64,000 bases of DNA from Diplolepis rosae (taxonomy: Eukaryota; Arthropoda; Insecta; Hymenoptera; Diplolepididae). Position 1 is the first letter of the stretch, and the number at the start of each line of letters is the position of its first letter. Under the pieces are notes generated by a model, which did not search any database, was not told the DNA's origin, and saw nothing but the letters and a program-made list of their open reading frames with translations. The position numbers and the translations under genes are program-made. Below are positions 58,625 through 64,000 of the stretch, piece by piece. The DNA lies in NCBI GenBank assembly GCA_030998225.1, contig JAPYXD010000466.1:2645001-2709000 (forward strand), written 5' to 3'.

Positions 58625-60900
58625 AAAGATATATACGGGTCATTCCATATTAGATTGACAGTCGATGTCTCAGATTTAAACGAGATATTTTTTTTCGGTT
58701 CTTTATCAATAATAAATAGACACGTATTTTTTGTTTGGCCAAAAAAAATTTTTTTACAAGTATACGATTTTTCGAATTTTCTAAGAAATGATATTTTCGA
58801 CATAGCAAGCGCACTTTCAAGCCTGTTTATTTTGAAAACAATTGTTCGCACGAAAAATTTTCCAAATTACGAAAATTAGGGTTTTGACTCTTGTTTACAG
58901 GGATTGTTTCGAAAAAATTGTTTAAATATTTTTTAACATACAAAAGTAAAGAAATAAACAAAAAATCGTTTTTTTCAAATTTGGCCCCTTTTGAAATTTT
59001 TTTTTTCGTGGATTTAGATTCTTTGAAGTCTGTTATAAAATATGAAGATTGAAGCAAAATGGCTGGATCATTGGTTCGGAAGTTGTGGAATTTTGAAGAG
59101 CCTCGCGCGCAATCCGGGCGTGAGTTATTAGCGCTAAAAGTAAAGGTGGATTGGTAAATAAGTGGATGCTGTTACAAATGCTTAATAGGTTTATATTCAA
59201 ATAATAAGTAACAACAAATGCATCAATATACGTTTAAAAATTTTATTAATTATCGAGAAATGTCATTTTTTACATTAGCTTGGACTTTTTTCTACTTTTT
59301 TCTTTTGAAAAACAAACAGAATCAGTTTCTTCGAAAGAAGAGTAAGGATTTACAATCTGCGAATCGAGATTCCAAAAGTTTCTGGGCTGTTTCGTAATCT
59401 TCAGTATTTCTATGCATAACCGCAATATTGGGCAGATTAGATTCTTCGTTTGCCCACTCAAAAAGTTGTTTCGATGATGAAATTTAGTGAGTCATTTGTA
59501 AACTAGCTTTCCGTGCCAATCTTTTCATCGTCCCCCAGCTCCATCGCACGGGCCTTTTCCATGGGCACTTTCGTGGAAGTGCCATTCTGCAGATCGTCCA
59601 AAATCTTGCTCATGATAACAAATGTTAGCAAAATGCTTAACATTTTTAAATTGCTGTGGAGCACCATCCGAAAAATAAATGCATTTGCGTAAATTAGGAT
59701 TGAAATTCGTCAGATACTCATTCAATGCCCTTAAAAAAACGTGAACAGCAACTGCATCGTGCTTCATACCGTCAGAAATGATAATTAGGGTTTTGTGTTG
59801 GATTTTACCACTATTTTTTAATAAAAAACTATTGTAAATAATGTGGCCTGACTATTGTTCCAATGGTATCCGGGAATTGCATTTTGAATAACAAATGCAT
59901 AATTTTCGGCAAAATCACATGTAATCAAGCACTCATTGGACTCAAGATTTTCTTTGATTTTTTTATATTCGCTGGCCTGTTTAGTAGCAATAAAGTAATG
60001 TCGCAAAAATGTTTTTCCGAACGTGCAAAAGTGAATGACACTTCCATGAAAGTGCCCATGGAAAAGGCCCGTGCGATGGAGCTGGGGGGACGATGAAAAG
60101 ATTGGCACGGAAAGCTAGTTTACAAATGACTCACCAAATTTCATCATCGAAACAACTTTTTGAGTGGGCAATCCAAGAATCTAATTTGCCCAATATTGCG
60201 GTTATGCATAGAAATACTGAAGATTAGGAAACAGCCCAGAAACTTTTGGAATCTCGATTCGCAGATTGTAAATCCGTGCCTGGTACTCACAAGTTGCATT
60301 ATATTCAGCCATCGAAAGAATCATTCTTGAATATCAAGACTTACTCTTCTTTCGAAGAAACTGATTCTGTTTGTTTTTCAAAAGAAAAAAGTAGAAAAAA
60401 GTCCAAGCTAAAGTAAAAAATGACATTTCTCGATAATTAATAAAATTTTTAAACGTATATTGATGCATTTGTTGTTACTTATTATTTAAATATAAACCTC
60501 TTAAGCATTTGTAACAGCATCCACTTATTTACCAATCCACCTTTACTTTTAGCGCTAATAACTCACGCCCGGATTGCGCGCGAGGCTCTTCAAAATTCCA
60601 CAACTTCCGAACCAATGATCCAGCCATTTTGCTTCAATCTTTATATTTTATAACAGACTTCAAAGAATCTAAATCCACGAAAAAAAAAATTTCAAAAGGG
60701 GCCAAATTTGAAAAAAACGATTTTTTGTTTATTTCTTTACTTTTGTATGTTAAAAAATATTTAAACAATTTTTTCGAAACAATCTCTGTAAAGAAGAGTC
60801 AAAACCCTAATTTTCGTAATTTGGAAAATTTTTCGTGCGAACAATTGTTTTCAAGATAAACAGGCTTGAAAGTGCGCTTGCTATGTCGAAAATATCATTT
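58625..60900 (-). mobile_element. DDE-like transposon, inverted duplication of its 3' part
   Basis: 58788-59588 is the reverse complement of 60029-60900 apart from substitutions and a 65-bp deletion in the left arm (near 59356). Each arm holds the C-terminal coding of the transposon protein plus about 450 bp of 3' flank. The 440-bp centre carries the core domain on the minus strand. Left of the arm, ACGGGTCATTCCATATTAGA at about 58637 may belong to the element end. On the right, an LTR begins exactly where the arm stops (60901). Confidence 0.8.
59470..60108 (-). pseudogene. Second copy of the D...D...E-like transposon protein (decayed)
   Basis: On the minus strand, 60108-59818 encodes EYKKIKENLESNECLITCDF followed by AENYAFVIQN and YHWNNSQATLFTIVFY. 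After a frameshift, 59767-59525 encodes HDAVAVHVF, YFSDGAPQQFKN and AEWHFHESAHGKGPCDGAGG. These align with the copy at 5.1-6.7 kb (FDFTENYAF, YFTDGAGQHFKN, AEWHFHGTAHGKGACDG). At about 59531 the G-run has five bases where the other arm (about 60085) has six, causing a frameshift. A TAA follows soon after (about 59487). The opposing arm on the plus strand keeps that region open but has TAG at about 60226. I infer an RNase H-fold transposase; superfamily unassigned. Confidence 0.6.
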
Positions 60901-61210
60901 TGTGACCGGGATCGCAAACTGAGGAGGGGAAAAGGAGGGGACGCCGAGAAGGTGCACACCAAATAAAAATCACAATCGCGGTAACCAGATTTATTTAACT
61001 TACAAGTCTGTCGCACGACACTCCGAAGCACCGTCCAAAGGCAGACCAAAAGGTAGTCGACAACGGGTAGTGACACACTGAACTAGATCCCAACTACTAC
61101 CAGCCGGTAACCGGCGACGGCGCGTCATCGTAGGGCATGCCGGGCCAAGTTCCTCCGAATTCCGGTCGCAGGGCTGTGTCCTCCCGGGGCGCTAGTGTAA
61201 CTTCGTTACA
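60901..61210 (-). repeat. 3' LTR of a minus-strand Ty3/gypsy element (310 bp)
   Basis: Read on the minus strand it starts TGTAACGAAGTTACACTAGC and ends GATCCCGGTCACA, a TG...CA LTR. It directly follows a polypurine tract and lies downstream of integrase on the same strand. GC-rich compared with its surroundings. The 5' LTR is outside the window. The flank at 60896-60900 is CATTT. Confidence 0.8.
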
Positions 61211-61224
61211 ACCCCCTCCCTCCT
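61211..61224 (-). promoter_or_regulatory. Polypurine tract
   Basis: Minus-strand AGGAGGGAGGGGGT abuts the LTR start. This is the plus-strand DNA primer site of LTR retroelements. Confidence 0.8.
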
Positions 61225-61419
61225 GATCGGGTTGTGGTTTATTCCCTATATTTTTTGTATTTTTTGTATTTCTTCCTCGAACTCCATCCAGATTGGGTCT
61301 GTTTCGATGTCTAGTGTAATGTATGTGTCTTCTCCGCTCTGGCTGTTTTCGTTCGCTGGCTTTGTTTTCTTTTCCACGCTTATTTCTATGGTTTTCTTGA
61401 ATTTTCTACTTATATCCAT

Positions 61420-61581
61420 TCATCCGCCCCTCATATATCTGGTTTTCGCGCTGTTTGGTGTTGTATAGTAGTTTCTGATCCTGTTTGGTGTTTTCTTGCA
61501 GAAGGTGTCATGGAATATATATAACTCCTTTGGCACTCTTCTTTCGCAGAACCTGCACTCCCACATCTCGATGTCTTCCAT
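61420..61581 (-). CDS. Small C2HC zinc-finger-like ORF (53 aa)
   Basis: Unrecognised small protein between the coiled-coil ORF and the LTR of the minus-strand retroelement. It starts MEDIEMWECRFCERRVPKEL and continues with YIFHDTFCKK, giving Cys-x2-Cys ... His-x3-Cys, a compact zinc-binding pattern, then a short basic tail. The ORF at 62640 starts with a similar Cys-x2-Cys ... His-x-Cys pattern. This suggests duplicated zinc-finger modules in the place where env would be. Nucleic-acid or protein binding is a guess. Confidence 0.45.
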   Translation of the reverse strand: MEDIEMWECRFCERRVPKELYIFHDTFCKKTPNRIRNYYTTPNSAKTRYMRGG

Positions 61582-61829
61582 TGCCGTACCTGAAATTAAA
61601 TAGTTTATCTACTTCTAAACATTTATACTATTATTTTATTGTAAACAAAACGATTTGCTTGATTTTATTTATTTATTTTAATTATTTATACAACGAGAAA
61701 AAAAATTTTATTATTTTGATTCTTCTTTGAATTCGGTCGATGTATAAACGAATCGAGACAGAAAAAAAGAAAATATATTATCTTATTTTGATCCTTTTCC
61801 ATTAATTTAATGTACATTTTTTATTAATT

Positions 61830-62640
61830 TTAGTTCTTATTTTCTATGTAAATAATCGTTTTCGTTGAATCGTCAGATTCTGTGTCGCTGTCACTGTCTG
61901 TGTCTTTTTCTAATTCTTCAAGTGTTTTTCTTAGTTCTTTTTCTTTTTCTTCGGGTTCTTTCTTCTCCCTCACTTCTTTCTTTTTTCTTTCTATTCCTTC
62001 GTTCTATGTTCTTCTTTCCCTTTCTTCTTTTTCCTCTCTTATTTTTGGGAACATTATCTTTTCTTCTTTCTCTTTTTCTCTTTCTTCTTTCCAGGCGCTC
62101 CTTTCCTGCTCTTGATTTTCTTCCCATCGTCTAAGCTCTTCTCTCTGTTTCTTCCATTCTTTATCGCATTTTTCTTGTTCTCTTTTCCTGTCTTCTTCTT
62201 TTTGTTCGTTTGTAAATTTTCTTTCCAGTTTTTCTTTTCTCCATTTTATGAAGTCTTCTTCTTGTTTCTTCTTTTCTTCCCATTCTTCTTTTTTTTTCTT
62301 CGTAGCTTCTTATTCCCATTTTTTCTCTGGTTTCTTTGATTATTTTTAGTATTTCTTCTTGCATTTTCTTTTCTTTTCTTTCTTTGGGTTCTTTTCCTTC
62401 CTGTTTTAGTTTTTCCTCTCTATGTATCTTCTTAAATTCATTCTTCAATTCTATTTCTTTCCTTGCTTTCTCTCTTCTTCTTATTTCTTCTTTTCTCTCT
62501 TTTTCTTCTTCTCGTGATTCTGGGACAAGCGGGGTCTGGATTAGGTCAAACAGTCTCGGGCATTTGTGCTTTAAAGCTTCTGCCACTGTTATCTCTCGAT
62601 AACATCGCTCGCACTTTAGGTTTAGTTTCTGCTCCATCAT
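61830..62640 (-). pseudogene. Lys/Glu-rich coiled-coil ORF with N-terminal zinc finger, frameshifted
   Basis: It follows integrase on the same strand, in env position. The first part (62640-62161) begins MMEQKLNLKCERCYREITVA with ALKHKC shortly after, a C-x2-C ... H-x-C zinc-binding pattern. A short hydrophobic/proline stretch (LFDLIQTPLVPES) follows. Then comes a very long Lys/Glu/Arg-rich segment typical of a single helix or coiled coil. At an A-run (about 62290-62299) the continuing Glu/Lys-rich frame shifts by one. That frame has a TAG near 62003 and otherwise continues to an acidic Asp/Ser tail and a stop at 61830-61832. The call that this is one broken gene is inference from shared composition. 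No known family recognised. Confidence 0.55.
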
Positions 62641-62849
62641 CTGTTAACATAATTATTTTCGTTGTGTCTCTGTATCGGTTTGTCAATTTACTATTTTATG
62701 TGTGTTTCTATTTGTTTACTTAATTTTTTTCTATATATTTTTTAATGTCTTTTATGTTCCAATTGCCAAGTGACTTACCTTTTTTGTTTTTTATTTCGTA
62801 AATTGTCGGTGAGATTTTTGTTTTTATGAAAAATGGGCCCTCAAAATTT
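62641..62849 (-). other. Spacer between integrase and coiled-coil ORF
   Basis: AT-rich spacer of about 210 bp without coding, following the integrase stop. Confidence 0.5.
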
Positions 62850-63998
62850 TTATTTAATTTTATTTGCTATATTATCTGCTTTATTTGACATCGTTTTTTC
62901 GCTTCTTAGTACCTTTTCCCCTATCTCGTAGCTAATTGGTCTACGTCTTAAGTTATAATATTTTGCCTGTCTTTCACTTGCTAATTCTAAATTTTTCTGT
63001 ACCTCGTCTTTTATTATTTTCAACCTGTTTAGTCTTTCTACCCATTTCCCTACTTCTTGTGCTTCTATTCCTTCTATGTTTATTAAGTCTTTGTTTAAGG
63101 TTTGAATTGGTTCTAATTCCCTTCCAAGGTTTAAGAATGCTGGTGTGAAACCTGTTGACGCATGTTTACTAGTGTTTAACGCGAATTGTAGGTCTTCTAA
63201 ATTTTCATCCCATTCTCTATGGTCTTTTTCCAGGTATGCTTTGATCGCTGTTTTTATTGATCTGTTACATCTTTCTGTTGGGTTTGATTGTGGGTGGTAT
63301 CGTGGTGTTTTCGAATGTCGTATTCCGAAGTTTTGCGTTAACTTCACCATGATTTTGTTCACGAATTCTTTGCCGTTGTCTGTAAACAATATTCTTGGTG
63401 TTCCCCATTTCGATATGATTCTTCTGTGGAATTCCTTTTCTATTGATGTTGCTACCTTGTTTTTTACTGGAATTATTTCCACCCATTTGGTGAACATGTC
63501 CACGCAAACAAGTATATATTGGTTTTTTGCTTTCGACTTCGGCAGTGGGCCCATTATGTCTGCTGCTACTACTGTCTATGGTTCTTCGATTATTCTTTTT
63601 CCCAGTAGTCCTACTTGATTGTTTACTTTTGGTTTAATTCTTTGGCATGTGTCGCATTCTTTTACGTATTTTAATGTTTCTGAATACATACCTGGCCAGA
63701 AATAGTTCTCTGCGATTCTTGCATATGTTTTCTCCATGCCCAAATGTCCTGCTTGTTTATTATCGTGGTTCTCTTTCAACACTTGTTCTCTTAATTCCTT
63801 TGGTATTGTTAATTTCCATGGACTGTTATCCAGGTTCAAGCTTGATTTTAACGGATCTGGTCTGAAGAAATAAAGTTGGTCGCTTCTTATTCGCCAGTTT
63901 GGGTTTTCTGTTGGTTTTTCCTTTACTTGTTTTAGTTTTTGACTATACCATTCGTCGTTGGTTTCTTTGCTTTTCTCTTTTTCTTTTTCTTTTGCCAT
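62850..63998 (-). pseudogene. pol: Ty3/gypsy integrase (3' part of pol), one in-frame stop
   Basis: On the minus strand the open frame enters from the window edge. 63998-63576 carries the zinc-binding domain, ENHDNKQAGHLGMEKTYARI ... CDTCQRIK, with both His and both Cys. A TAG at 63576-63578 interrupts. The same frame then continues with the catalytic core: DIMGPLPKS (first Asp), ILFTDNGKEF (second Asp) and NPTERCNRS (Glu), followed by LQFALNTSKHASTGFTPAFL. The rest is a basic C-terminal part ending at 62850. The core residues are complete, so only the stop breaks it. Protease and reverse transcriptase must lie beyond the window. Confidence 0.9.
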
Positions 63999-64000
63999 TG

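Noticed and set aside
61865..62602. Ser/Phe-rich plus-strand ORFs
   Set aside because: They are the antisense shadow of the Lys/Glu-rich coiled-coil ORF.

Overview
This window looks like arthropod, most probably insect, nuclear DNA. It is very AT-rich, and everything recognisable is a eukaryotic transposable element: Ty3/gypsy elements with envelope genes, mariner remnants, a Crypton, fold-back elements and MITEs. I could not support any host gene, rRNA, tRNA or CRISPR array. The window reads as a nested transposon graveyard. Sequence alone does not let me name the species.

Layout. 0-5 kb: fold-back repeats, an 82-bp tandem array and the first copy of an interspersed repeat (family A). 5.1-6.7 kb: a decayed transposon gene with a zinc-binding N-terminus and a D...D...E-like core. 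6.8-10.5 kb: an internally deleted, envelope-bearing Ty3/gypsy element (gag stub, integrase pieces, nearly whole env). 10.7-24 kb: two copies of repeat family B carrying a conserved small ORF, two more family A copies, two mariner fossils and a fold-back MITE. 25.07-28.90 kb: a 3.8-kb unit bounded by a 13-bp inverted repeat and a 4-bp target duplication, filled by about 40 copies of a 79-bp satellite, part of it organised as three 870-bp higher-order repeats. 29.4-44.2 kb: a 14.8-kb LTR element with about 2-kb LTRs, an extra ORF with SUMO-interaction-like repeats, gag, protease, reverse transcriptase, a cellular-type RNase H1 domain fused ahead of integrase, and env. 47.7-49.5 kb: several MITEs and hairpins. 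49.8-51.4 kb: a Crypton tyrosine recombinase with a recognisable intron, whose 3' end has been amplified into a 138-bp tandem array. 54.8 kb: a possible solo LTR. 56.9-58.5 kb: a repeat interrupted by an interlocked A-B-A'-B' inverted repeat. 58.6-60.9 kb: a second copy of the 5-kb transposon gene in a head-to-head inverted duplication. 60.9-64 kb: the 3' end of a minus-strand Ty3/gypsy element whose post-integrase region encodes small C2HC-like zinc-finger and lysine/glutamate-rich coiled-coil ORFs.

How the parts work together. Each retroelement once encoded capsid (gag), protease, reverse transcriptase/RNase H and integrase, and two also encode a furin-cleaved fusion glycoprotein of the insect errantivirus/baculovirus-F type. 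All copies visible here carry stops, frameshifts or catalytic deletions and are probably inactive. The most unusual feature is the captured, catalytically complete RNase H1 domain in the 29-44 kb element, whose native RNase H is deleted. The Crypton-to-satellite transition, the satellite higher-order repeat and the interlocked inverted repeat come next.
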